A DNA stretch of 15,654 nt from the NCBI GenBank assembly GCA_002695115.1, contig NZOA01000056.1:27048-42701 (forward strand). The letters are read 5' to 3'. The stretch comes from Planctomycetota bacterium. GTDB taxonomy: Bacteria > Planctomycetota > UBA8108. The position numbers were made by a program, and so were the translations under genes. Below, one piece after another: positions 8,062 through 15,534 of this stretch (its first letter is position 1; each line of letters opens with the position of its first letter). The notes below the pieces were generated by a model. It worked only from the letters and a program-made list of their open reading frames with translations, did not search any database and was not told the DNA's origin.

Positions 8062-9087
8062 TTATTGGTCGAACTGGGCGTCGAAGGCGATATCCGAACC
8101 GGGGAAGTCCACCGCGCGAACGAATTCACAGGCTTCAGCGGCTCCGAACTCCCGGTCCATGCGGCTGTCCTCCCACTCGACCGAGAGCGGACCGCGGTAC
8201 TTGATATCGTTCAGGGCGACGATGATCTTCTCGAAGTCGATGTGGCCATGACCGAGGGAACGGAAATCCCAGAAACGCCGCGGATCGGCAAAGTCGGTAT
8301 GACCGCCGAACACGCCGACCGTCCCGTCGCCCGAATCCGACCAGGCATCCTTCATATGCACATGGTAGATGCGCTCAGCGAAGGTGTAGAGGAACTTCAC
8401 ATAGTCGACGCCCTGGTATTCGAGGTGGGAAGGATCGTAGTTGAAACCGAAGCGCTTGTGTCCCTTCACCGCCTCGACAGCACGCTCGGCGCTGGCGATG
8501 TCGAAGGCGATCTCGGTGGGATGGACCTCGAGCCCGAAGTTGACGTTCACCTTCTCGTATTCATCGAGGATCGGAGTCCAGCGGTCAGCGAAATCATCGA
8601 AGCCCTTCTGCAAGTAGGCCTGATCGGTGGGAGGGAAGGCGTAAACGGCATGCCAGATACTCGAACCGGTGAAGCCGTTGACGACGGCCGGGAACTCTTC
8701 TCCCCCGGGCCGGGCGTCGATGAACTTCCGGCAGGCCTGCGCCGTAGCGATCATCTCCTGCGCCGCGCGCTGGCGGACGCCCTCGGCCTCACCGTCTCCA
8801 TAGATTTCCGGAGAAAGTATTAACGCGTGACGCTCGTCGATATTATCGCAGACGGCCTGCCCGACAAGGTGGTTGGAGATCGAGTAGGCGGTAAGTCCGT
8901 GCTTCTGGAGTATCTCCCAGCGTCCCGCGCAATAGCCATCTTCGCTGAGGGCCTTGCCCACCTCGAAGTGGTCACCCCAGCAGGCAAGCTCGATACCATC
9001 GTAGCCAAACTGCTTGGCTTTCTCGCACATTGTCTCAAAGGGCAGGTCAGCCCACTGTCCTGTAAAAAGCGTTACCTTGCGTGGCAC
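8062..9087 (-). CDS. Sugar phosphate isomerase/epimerase (xylose isomerase-like TIM barrel)
   Basis: With the GTG start at 9087 the protein has 341 residues and begins with [15 protein letters not shown], the usual N-terminus of this group. The frame runs on upstream to an ATG at 9162, but AAGGAGG stands 10 bases before the GTG and the extra 25 residues look non-coding. The fold is the AP-endonuclease-2/xylose isomerase-like TIM barrel. Likely divalent-metal ligands and neighbours are E187 and H189 (LEVHPTE), D218 and H221 (NYDPSHL), H242 and H244 (YHVHMKD), and E304 ([13 protein letters not shown]). Other family marks are [16 protein letters not shown] and [10 protein letters not shown]. It has no signal peptide and should be cytoplasmic. 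Family members isomerise, epimerise or dehydrate sugars, inositols and keto-sugars, so the substrate is open. It is a single gene, convergent with the dehydratase and divergent from the propeller gene. Confidence 0.93.
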   Translation of the reverse strand: MPRKVTLFTGQWADLPFETMCEKAKQFGYDGIELACWGDHFEVGKALSEDGYCAGRWEILQKHGLTAYSISNHLVGQAVCDNIDERHALILSPEIYGDGEAEGVRQRAAQEMIATAQACRKFIDARPGGEEFPAVVNGFTGSSIWHAVYAFPPTDQAYLQKGFDDFADRWTPILDEYEKVNVNFGLEVHPTEIAFDIASAERAVEAVKGHKRFGFNYDPSHLEYQGVDYVKFLYTFAERIYHVHMKDAWSDSGDGTVGVFGGHTDFADPRRFWDFRSLGHGHIDFEKIIVALNDIKYRGPLSVEWEDSRMDREFGAAEACEFVRAVDFPGSDIAFDAQFDQ

Positions 9088-9306
9088 GGGTGGAATTCCT
9101 CCTTCATTCGAAGCTGGCAAAATGGGTTGTCTGGAATAATTGCTAAGCTCCCTATGATCCATACATGGAGCTTCAAGATCAATCCACTATCTGCCGCCTT
9201 GCACGAGTCTTCTCAACTCTTTTCCCCACAGCGGCCGTTGCGCCCCGGGCGAAACATCGCTTAGGGTAAGAAACGAGGAGAACAATCCCCGGGCAGAGTC
9301 AAGAAA
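9088..9306. promoter_or_regulatory. Divergent intergenic region, isomerase versus propeller gene
   Basis: These 219 bases lie between two divergent genes and should hold both promoters. A weak plus-strand candidate is TTGCGC (9239-9244) with TAGGGT 18 bases later. No confident minus-strand box was found. There is no clear repeat, small gene or RNA structure. Confidence 0.4.
9098..9104 (-). promoter_or_regulatory. Strong ribosome binding site that fixes the isomerase start
   Basis: AAGGAGG on the minus strand lies 10 bases before the GTG at 9087. It would be inside the coding region if translation began at the ATG at 9162, so it argues for the shorter protein. Confidence 0.8.
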
Positions 9307-10611
9307 ATGAAGAACCTCATTGTAACGATAACCCTGCCGCTGACCTTCCTGGTCGTATCCCTATGCGGCCAGCGTGCCGTCGCCGAGAACTGGCAGGCAT
9401 GGCGCGGGCCGCGTGGAGATGGAACCAGCAGCGAAAAAGACCTGCCGAGTAAGTGGAACGGCAAGACAGGCGAAAACATCGCCTGGAAGACAGCTATCCC
9501 TGGAGTAGGCCACGCCTCGCCGATCACCTGGGAGGACCGGATCTTCACCATCAGCACGATCGAGGATACAGGCGAACGCGTCCTGCTTTGTCTGAACCGC
9601 AAGGACGGGAGCACCCGCTGGCAGCGCACGGTCTTCAAGGGACCGCTGGAGACGATCCATCGCCTCAACAGCCGTGCCTCGAGCACGCCGGCCACCGACG
9701 GCAAGCTGATCTTCGTTACCTTCCTGAAGGTCGACGGCCGCACCATCCCCGCCCCCAACGTCAGCGCTCCTCGCCTCATCACTCCCGGTACCATCCTCGT
9801 CGTCGCCTACGACCTGGAGGGAGAAAAAAAATGGTCGGCCGAAATCGGCGGCTTCATCAGCGCCCATGGCTTGAATGCCTGCCCTGTCCTCTACAGAGAT
9901 CTCGTCATCATCAACGGCGACCATGACGGTGATGGCTACATCGCCGCCCTCGAACAGAACACGGGCAAGGTCCGCTGGAAAATCGACCGCAAAAACAAGA
10001 CCCGCAGCTACGTCACTCCCATCATCCGCGAGATCGCCGGCCGCACCCAGATGGTGCTCTCCGGCAGCAAGTCGGTCGCGAGCTACGACCCTGCCACGGG
10101 CAAGGAGCATTGGTTCATCGATGGCCCGACGGAACAATTCGTCGCGTCGATGGTCTACGATGGAAAGCTCCTCTTCATCACGGGAGGCTATCCCGCGCGT
10201 CACATCCTCGCCATCCGCCCCGATGGCCGGGGCAACGTCACCAGCACGCACATCGCCTGGCGCACCAACAGGGGCGCGGCCTACGTTCCCTCGCCAATCG
10301 TCGAGGGCTCCTACTTCCTCATCGTTTCAGACAACGGGATCGCCAGCTGTTTCGAGGCGAAGGATGGCAAGCGTCTCTGGATGGAACGCCTTGGAGGAGG
10401 GCATAGCGCCTCGACGGTATCGGCCGGAGGACTCGTCTACTTCGTCTCCGACAAGGGCGTGACGACCATCGTGCGCCCGGGCTCGAAATTCGATGTCGTC
10501 GCGAAGAACGAACTCGGCGAGCGCTGCACTGCCTCGCCCGCCATCAGCGCTGGAACAATCTACATCCGCAGCCACAAGAACCTCTTTGCCATCAGGACAG
10601 CCGGGAAATAG
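9307..10611 (+). CDS. Secreted PQQ-like beta-propeller repeat protein
   Basis: The protein has 434 residues with a Sec signal peptide (hydrophobic 3-20, likely cleavage AVA-EN after residue 26). The mature start, NWQAWRGPRGDGTSSEKDLP, is the signature opening of a large planctomycete group of PQQ-binding-like propellers. It is followed by blade motifs such as LLCLNRKDGSTRWQRTVF, VVAYDLEGEKKWSAEIGG, IAALEQNTGKVRWKID, VASYDPATGKEHWFIDG and SCFEAKDGKRLWMERLG. Each has the A/L-x-D/N...G-x-x-x-W pattern of PQQ-type blades. No CxxCH heme motif is present and no dehydrogenase catalytic site could be recognised, so it is more likely a structural or binding propeller than a quinoprotein dehydrogenase. 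It lacks a clear Shine-Dalgarno site close to the ATG. It is the first of three plus-strand genes; the phosphatase starts 99 bases later. Confidence 0.9.
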   Translation: MKNLIVTITLPLTFLVVSLCGQRAVAENWQAWRGPRGDGTSSEKDLPSKWNGKTGENIAWKTAIPGVGHASPITWEDRIFTISTIEDTGERVLLCLNRKDGSTRWQRTVFKGPLETIHRLNSRASSTPATDGKLIFVTFLKVDGRTIPAPNVSAPRLITPGTILVVAYDLEGEKKWSAEIGGFISAHGLNACPVLYRDLVIINGDHDGDGYIAALEQNTGKVRWKIDRKNKTRSYVTPIIREIAGRTQMVLSGSKSVASYDPATGKEHWFIDGPTEQFVASMVYDGKLLFITGGYPARHILAIRPDGRGNVTSTHIAWRTNRGAAYVPSPIVEGSYFLIVSDNGIASCFEAKDGKRLWMERLGGGHSASTVSAGGLVYFVSDKGVTTIVRPGSKFDVVAKNELGERCTASPAISAGTIYIRSHKNLFAIRTAGK

Positions 10612-10710
10612 CCCCGCCATCGATAAAACCCGGGGGCTGGACGTGTTGACATCAGGGGAAGCGGAGCTGAAGATGGAGACCGTCAAGAACACCTGAAAAC
10701 GAGGCCCTCG

Positions 10711-11625
10711 ATGCCCAGGTACTCTCCCATAGCCGCCGCAGTTCTCGTCCTCACGCTCACCCCCGGCGCGGCTTTCACCCAGCAGAAGAGCAAGCGGCAC
10801 ACCTGGAGCGGCATCGAGCGTATCGTGGCGGTCGGCGATGTCCACGGCGACCACGCCCAGTTCCTCAAGACCCTCTTCGCGGCGAAGGTCATCGACAAGG
10901 ATGCCCGCTGGGTCGGCGGCAAGACGCACCTCGTCCAGACCGGCGACCTCTTCGACCGCGGACCTGATTCGCGCAAGGCGATGGATCTTCTCATGAAGCT
11001 CGAGGTCGAAGCGAAGAAGACCGGCGGCCACGTGCACTGCCTCGCCGGCAACCACGAGGAGATGATCCTGAGGGGAGACTGGCGCTACGTACATCCCGGC
11101 GAGGTGCAGGCCTTCGGCGACAAGGCGAAATACAGCGCGGCGATCGGTCCCGGGGGTGTCTACGGCAAGTGGATCCGGGAACACAACGGCGTCATCAAGA
11201 TCAACAACGTGCTCTTCCTGCACGGCGGACTCGGCGGAGCCTACGCCACCATGTCCCTCGATGCCCTCAACGAGGGCATCCGAAAGGGACTCAACACCGG
11301 CACCGGCATGGCCCGTGACTCCAACGGTCCGCTCTGGCACCGCGCCCTCGCCAGGGGCGATGACGCGAGTGTCAGCGAGCAGGTCAAGCCGATCTTCAAG
11401 ACCCACGCTGTGAGACATGTCGTTCTCGGCCACACGGTCTCCGGACGCATCATCCCCAAGGCCGGCGGCAAGGTCATCCTCATCGATGTCGGCATGTCGA
11501 AAGCCTACGGAGGCCCCGCCGGCTGCCTGATCATCGAAAAAGGAGTCTTCTACGCCAACTACGCCGGCCACCCCCAGCTGAAGCTGCCCGTGGAGACAGG
11601 CGCCCCGGCCGGGACTAAAAAATAG
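10711..11625 (+). CDS. Exported PPP-family metallophosphoesterase (Shewanella-like phosphatase type)
   Basis: The 304 residues carry the complete PPP phosphatase signature in order: GDVHG (42-46), GDLFDRG (78-84), GNHE (113-116), HGG (171-173) and GHT (240-242). These supply the Asp, His and Asn ligands of a two-metal centre. PLWHR (208-211) and the HGG spacing resemble bacterial Shewanella-like phosphatases, which hydrolyse phosphoserine, threonine or tyrosine. An N-terminal hydrophobic stretch (about 6-21, IAAAVLVLTLTPGAA) looks like a Sec signal, placing it in the periplasm. GAGG 6 bases before the ATG is a fair ribosome binding site. The next gene starts 6 bases after the stop, so the two are almost certainly co-transcribed. 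The natural substrate is unknown. A nucleotide hydrolase role is possible but less favoured by the motifs. Confidence 0.92.
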   Translation: MPRYSPIAAAVLVLTLTPGAAFTQQKSKRHTWSGIERIVAVGDVHGDHAQFLKTLFAAKVIDKDARWVGGKTHLVQTGDLFDRGPDSRKAMDLLMKLEVEAKKTGGHVHCLAGNHEEMILRGDWRYVHPGEVQAFGDKAKYSAAIGPGGVYGKWIREHNGVIKINNVLFLHGGLGGAYATMSLDALNEGIRKGLNTGTGMARDSNGPLWHRALARGDDASVSEQVKPIFKTHAVRHVVLGHTVSGRIIPKAGGKVILIDVGMSKAYGGPAGCLIIEKGVFYANYAGHPQLKLPVETGAPAGTKK

Positions 11626-11631
11626 GGCTTC

Positions 11632-12096
11632 ATGGACTACGACCACACGCAGACCTCGCCGCTCTTTCTCTTCCTGGCGGCCTTCGGCATCGGCTTCTTC
11701 GTCTGGGGAAACCAGGTCGATGGACAGAAGCTCTCCATCACCCTCTTCAGCATCGGAGCCGTCTGGTTCCTCCTCGGCCTCTCCTTCAGGCAGCTGACCT
11801 CCCGGGACGAGGGCGATCACCTGCGGATCAGCTTCGGCCCGCTCCCCATTTTCAAAAGGAAGCTCCTGTATGACCGGCTGGAAAAGGTCGAGCAGAGCCG
11901 GAGCAGGATCCTCGATGGCTGGGGAATCCACCTGTGCACCCGCGGCGGCTGGGTCTGGAACCTCTGGGGCTTCGATTGCGTCGACATCGACTCCACCGGT
12001 GGAAAAAAGCTCCGCCTGGGAACCGATGATCCCGAGGGCCTCGCCGTCTTCCTCAAAACAAAGATCCCTTCACCGGATGACGAGGACGATTCCTGA
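11632..12096 (+). CDS. Small membrane protein with two helices and a PH-like C-terminal domain
   Basis: The protein has 154 residues. Two hydrophobic segments are clear, about 10-26 (LFLFLAAFGIGFFVWG) and 35-52 (SITLFSIGAVWFLLGLSF), separated by a short polar turn. The soluble remainder (about 58-147) is beta-rich: LRISFGPLPIFKRKLLYDRLEKVE, then GWGIHLCTRGGWVWNLWGFDCVDID and KKLRLGTDDPEGLAVFLKTK. This pattern is shared by small bacterial proteins with a PH-like fold, which often read 'GI...RGW.yNv.GFdaVei...G...riGTDdPe.L'. No enzymatic motif is seen and the function is unknown. It starts 6 bases after the phosphatase stop. A role in anchoring or controlling the phosphatase is only an inference from that spacing. 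It ends 33 bases before the convergent TSP3-protein gene, with no obvious terminator between. Confidence 0.78.
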   Translation: MDYDHTQTSPLFLFLAAFGIGFFVWGNQVDGQKLSITLFSIGAVWFLLGLSFRQLTSRDEGDHLRISFGPLPIFKRKLLYDRLEKVEQSRSRILDGWGIHLCTRGGWVWNLWGFDCVDIDSTGGKKLRLGTDDPEGLAVFLKTKIPSPDDEDDS

Positions 12097-12129
12097 ATCC
12101 CCTGCACCCACCGACCGTGGAGATGTGTC

Positions 12130-15100
12130 TTATTCGCAGCCGGTGAAGCTCTCGCAGCCGAGATCACCGGGACTGCCGAGGGCGTCCGGATCGGTTCCGC
12201 AGCCGCTACCGAAGTTGGGTGGACCCGGAGCCGGCGGCGGCTCACCGCTGAGGAAAAGGTAGTTGAGCAGGAAGACGGCGTCGGTGAGGTTCACCTGGGT
12301 GTCGTTGTTGGTATCGGCGGTCTCCATGCAGCCTGGCTGGACGCCGGCTTGGAAGAGGTAGTTCAGGACCTGGACGGCGTCGGTCAGATTCACCAACCCG
12401 CTGGAGTCGACATCTCCACGTGAGAAGATGTCCGGTGGATTCTTCACCACCTCCCTCACCTCGACCGAGATGGAGAAGGCGCCGGCGGCGGCGGCGACCT
12501 CGCTGCTGACGACAACCGTGTAGGTTCCAGGCCCGAGCTCGATATCGAGGCAGGCATCGGCGTCACCTCTCGGGCAATTGTCATTGAAGGCCACCTCGTC
12601 GCAGAAATCGTTCCAGAAAGAAACGTTCGGTTCAAAAGCCTCCGAGGTCACCGAGATCGTTCCCGCGAAGATCTCGTCGATCTCGAGCGAGAAAACCTCG
12701 ATCGGCTGGTCAAACGGGGGCAACCTGCAACCGCCGGCGCCGAGCTCGCCCCCGGTCGCCTCCCCCACCCTGAGCACCCCGGAATCGCAACGATCACAGA
12801 AGGTGCCGAGTCCGCCCTCGCATTGGGCTGAAAGGGTAAACGCCCCGGCCTGCCCGACGCCGAAGCTGCTGACCCCCACGAAGTAGGTGCCGCCGGGAAG
12901 CTCCTGTACAAGGCGTGAATTCAGCCCAACTCCACCATCGTCATCCTGGGCGATGAGCTGGCAGGTATCGTCGAAGAGCTGGATGAAGGTGTCGTAGGTT
13001 CCGGTCAGGTCGATGGTGACCTGGCCGCCATCGACATCGAGAGAGAAAAAATCGAGGGACTGGCCGGATGTTCTGGAGCAGCCCGTCCGGGGGAAGTCTC
13101 CATCGAGGGGCTCGTTGCAGATGAGCTGATCGCGCTCGCATTCGATGCAGGGATTGCTGTCGGCGTCGCAGGCATCCCCGACACCGTCGCCATCGATATC
13201 CGCCTGGTTCGGGTTGGCCCTGTCGACGCAATTGTCCACCTCGTTCGGAACCCCATCCCCATCATCATCCTCAGGCAGGGCTCCCTGGTTCCTGACCAGC
13301 AGGGTGTAATCGCCCTCGCTGGTATTCCAACCATGTGCCAGGACAAGGTAGGTGACCCCCTCCACGGCCTCCCAGTCGACAATCGTCTGCAGGCCGCAGG
13401 CATCGTCGTTGCTGGTCACGCAGAGAAGCTCGGCGCACCCCCCTTCGTAGACGCTGAGCCGAGTATCGTAGGTGCTGCCGCAGGTCTCGGCCCTCATCAG
13501 CTCACCGGTACCGACCAGGCTGTACCACACTCCCGGCGCGTTGCTCGCGCCGCAGAACGAGCTCTCGGGGTCCGGGGTGGCCTCCGATGTATTGCCATCG
13601 ACGGTGGCGCTCAGCCCGACCCTGCCAGCGGCATCAATCTCCTCTTCGAAGACCAGCTCGATGGCCTCGTCACAGAAATCGTTCTCCGGCGCCGCGGGGT
13701 TGATCACGCCCCCGTCGCAGGCATCGCCGAGACCGTCGCCATCGCCGTCAAGCTGGTCCGGGTTAGCGACATTGACGCAATTGTCATCGCGGTTGATGAC
13801 TCCGTCGTTGTCATTGTCCTCATCACCGCCGGGGATCGCATCCCCGCTGGTGACCGAGAGGACGTAGCTGCCCGAGCTGGCGCTCCAGCCATGCACCAGG
13901 ACCAGGTAGGTAACGCCCTCCTCAGCGTTCCATTCGACCACCGATTTACAACAGCCGTTGGCGTTCGTACAGGCATCATCGTTCGAGACGATACAGTTCA
14001 GGTTGGCGCAGTCGCCGGAAAAAACGCTGAGCCGGGTATCGTAGTCGCTGAAGTCACCGCAGGTATCAATCCGCATGGTCGAGGCGTTACCGATGAGGCT
14101 GTACCAGATCCCGGGCGCGTTGCTCGCTCCGCAGAAGACGCTCTCGGCATCCGGGGCCGCGGCGAAGGTGCCACCTTCAATCACGGCGCCAAGGCCGACG
14201 ACGCCATTCGCATCAATCTGCTTTTCGAGAACTATCTCGATGGCTCCCTCGCACAGGTCGTTCTCCGGGGCATCGGGGTTGATGATCACATCATCACAGG
14301 CATCACCGAAACCATCGCCATCGATGTCCCCCTGGTCCGGGTTGAAGATATCGATGCAATTATCTTCCCCATCCGGTACCCCGTCCCTGTCAACATCATC
14401 CCCAATCGGGGGGGCATCACCGCTAACGAACTCCAGGATGTAGTTGCCGCGGCTGGTACTCCAGCCATGCACGAGGACGAGATAGGTAACGCCTTCCTCA
14501 GCGTTCCATTCGACTACCGACAGACAGCACTGTCCAGGACGAGTGCAGGCGTCGTCGCTTTGAACGACCATCTCGATGGCTCCACACCCGCCTGAAAAGA
14601 CGCTCAAGGCTGTGTCATAGTCGTTGCCGGCACCACAGGTATTGGCGGTAACCAGGTCGCCATTGCCGACGAACGAGTACCAGACACCCGGGGCGTTGGG
14701 GAAGAGACCATCCGCATCAGGAGTCGCAGCTGCGGTCGATCCCTCGACCACGGCGCCCAGGGAAACGACTCCGTTGGCATCGAGGCGCTTTTCGAAGTCA
14801 AGCTCGATGGCATCGAAGCAGAAGTCGTTTTCCGGAACGCCGGGGTTGATAATCTCGTCATCGCACAGGTCGCCTATACCATCGCCGTCGATGTCCACCT
14901 GGTCCGGGTTGAAGATGTCGATACAATTGTCCTGTTCATTCGGCACACCGTCGTTGTCATCGTCCTCCTCAACCGGGGGGGCATCTCCGCTGAAGAGCTC
15001 CAGGCTGTAGTTACCGCGGCTGGTACTCCAGCCGTGCACCAGGACCAGGTAGGTGACATCTTCCTCGGCAACCCATTCAACCATCGTGAGGCAGCACTGT

Positions 15101-15462
15101 CCGGGCCTAGTGCAGGCGTCGTCATTCTGGATGATCATCTCGAGGGCCCCGCACTCACCTGAGAAGACGCTCAAGGCGGTGTCGTAGTCGTTGCCGGCGC
15201 CACAGGTATTGGCGGTGATCAGGTCGCCATTACCGACGAACGAGTACCAGACACCCGGGGCGTTGGGGAAGAGACCATCCGCATCTGGATTCGCGGCCGC
15301 GGTCGATCCCTCGACCACGGCGCCCAGGGAAACGACGCCGTTGGCATCGAGCCGGTTTTCGAAATCAAGCTCGATGGCGTCCTCGCAGAGATCGTTTACA
15401 GGCTGCCCCTGGAGGTTCCCGCAAGACAGGATGAGCAAGGCAAGCAGAGCGATTCGGGGCAT
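12130..15462 (-). CDS. Secreted multi-domain TSP3-repeat protein with dockerin-like C-terminus
   Basis: The protein has 1110 residues. The ATG at 15462 follows GGAG by 8 bases. A signal peptide spans 1-20 (cleavage near LQGQ-PV). Four tandem units follow, at about 22-208, 210-397, 400-588 and 592-767. Each is a beta-sandwich of roughly 140 residues with NAPGVWYS, DYDTALSVF, NDDAC and VTYLVLVHGWS, resembling pre-peptidase C-terminal-like domains. Each sandwich is followed by a calcium-binding thrombospondin type 3 repeat (pattern DxDxDGxxDxxDNC...NPDQxDxDGDGxGDxCD). Two more sandwich-like domains lie at about 776-881 and 895-1001. The tail has two dockerin-type EF loops, D1017-D1028 (DVDSSGLVNLTD) and D1050-D1061 (DTNNDTQVNLTD), each followed by LNYLF. 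The many cysteines suggest disulfides in an extracellular place. No catalytic domain is seen; the role is probably structural, adhesive or scaffold-like. The DUF1501 gene ends 72 bases upstream on the same strand. Confidence 0.92.
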   Translation of the reverse strand: MPRIALLALLILSCGNLQGQPVNDLCEDAIELDFENRLDANGVVSLGAVVEGSTAAANPDADGLFPNAPGVWYSFVGNGDLITANTCGAGNDYDTALSVFSGECGALEMIIQNDDACTRPGQCCLTMVEWVAEEDVTYLVLVHGWSTSRGNYSLELFSGDAPPVEEDDDNDGVPNEQDNCIDIFNPDQVDIDGDGIGDLCDDEIINPGVPENDFCFDAIELDFEKRLDANGVVSLGAVVEGSTAAATPDADGLFPNAPGVWYSFVGNGDLVTANTCGAGNDYDTALSVFSGGCGAIEMVVQSDDACTRPGQCCLSVVEWNAEEGVTYLVLVHGWSTSRGNYILEFVSGDAPPIGDDVDRDGVPDGEDNCIDIFNPDQGDIDGDGFGDACDDVIINPDAPENDLCEGAIEIVLEKQIDANGVVGLGAVIEGGTFAAAPDAESVFCGASNAPGIWYSLIGNASTMRIDTCGDFSDYDTRLSVFSGDCANLNCIVSNDDACTNANGCCKSVVEWNAEEGVTYLVLVHGWSASSGSYVLSVTSGDAIPGGDEDNDNDGVINRDDNCVNVANPDQLDGDGDGLGDACDGGVINPAAPENDFCDEAIELVFEEEIDAAGRVGLSATVDGNTSEATPDPESSFCGASNAPGVWYSLVGTGELMRAETCGSTYDTRLSVYEGGCAELLCVTSNDDACGLQTIVDWEAVEGVTYLVLAHGWNTSEGDYTLLVRNQGALPEDDDGDGVPNEVDNCVDRANPNQADIDGDGVGDACDADSNPCIECERDQLICNEPLDGDFPRTGCSRTSGQSLDFFSLDVDGGQVTIDLTGTYDTFIQLFDDTCQLIAQDDDGGVGLNSRLVQELPGGTYFVGVSSFGVGQAGAFTLSAQCEGGLGTFCDRCDSGVLRVGEATGGELGAGGCRLPPFDQPIEVFSLEIDEIFAGTISVTSEAFEPNVSFWNDFCDEVAFNDNCPRGDADACLDIELGPGTYTVVVSSEVAAAAGAFSISVEVREVVKNPPDIFSRGDVDSSGLVNLTDAVQVLNYLFQAGVQPGCMETADTNNDTQVNLTDAVFLLNYLFLSGEPPPAPGPPNFGSGCGTDPDALGSPGDLGCESFTGCE
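13162..15399 (-). repeat. Four tandem coding repeats of about 560 bases
   Basis: Unit 1 is 14839-15399, unit 2 is 14272-14835, unit 3 is 13699-14265 and unit 4 is 13162-13689. Each encodes one beta-sandwich plus one TSP3 repeat. Units 1 and 2 are about 83% identical as protein by hand count (32 differences in 189 positions) and near-identical over long DNA stretches, for example 14690-14780 versus 15250-15350. Units 3 and 4 share the fold and motifs but are more diverged, and unit 4 is shortened around its QCC-type cysteine loop. Confidence 0.9.
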
Positions 15463-15470
15463 TTTAATTT

Positions 15471-15474
15471 CTCC
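15471..15474 (-). promoter_or_regulatory. Ribosome binding site of the TSP3-protein gene
   Basis: GGAG on the minus strand lies 8 bases before the ATG at 15462 in an A/T-rich leader, which supports this start. The rest of the 72-base gap to the DUF1501 stop shows no clear promoter. Confidence 0.6.
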
Positions 15475-15534
15475 AAGCGGGCCTGAGTGTTTTTCATATT
15501 ACTGCACCAAATCCGCCGCGCCACGAGTAAATCC

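Noticed and set aside
10610..10638. AGCCCC...GGGGCT hairpin after the propeller gene as a terminator
   Set aside because: The stem is 6 base pairs with a 17-base loop and no T tract, too weak to call. It also overlaps the stop codon.
10493..10696. 67-codon plus-strand frame spanning the propeller-phosphatase gap
   Set aside because: It mostly overlaps the end of the propeller gene in another frame, is rich in Ser, Arg and Ala, and has no start signal.
10327..11931. 534-codon open frame on the minus strand
   Set aside because: It crosses three plus-strand genes with strong evidence (propeller, PPP phosphatase, PH-like protein). Its product is rich in Asp, Glu, Gly and Val with no domain, as expected of an antisense frame in GC-rich DNA.
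13333..14595. 420-codon open frame on the plus strand
   Set aside because: It is antisense to the repeat array, and its apparent internal repeats simply mirror those of the real gene.
13162..15399. Regular repeats as a CRISPR or non-coding array
   Set aside because: The repeat period is about 560 bases, in frame throughout, and encodes conserved protein domains.
15421..15435. Lipobox in the TSP3 protein signal peptide (ILSC, Cys14)
   Set aside because: The -2 residue is Leu, which fits the lipoprotein consensus poorly, and a Sec cleavage near LQGQ-PV is equally good. Lipid anchoring is not claimed.
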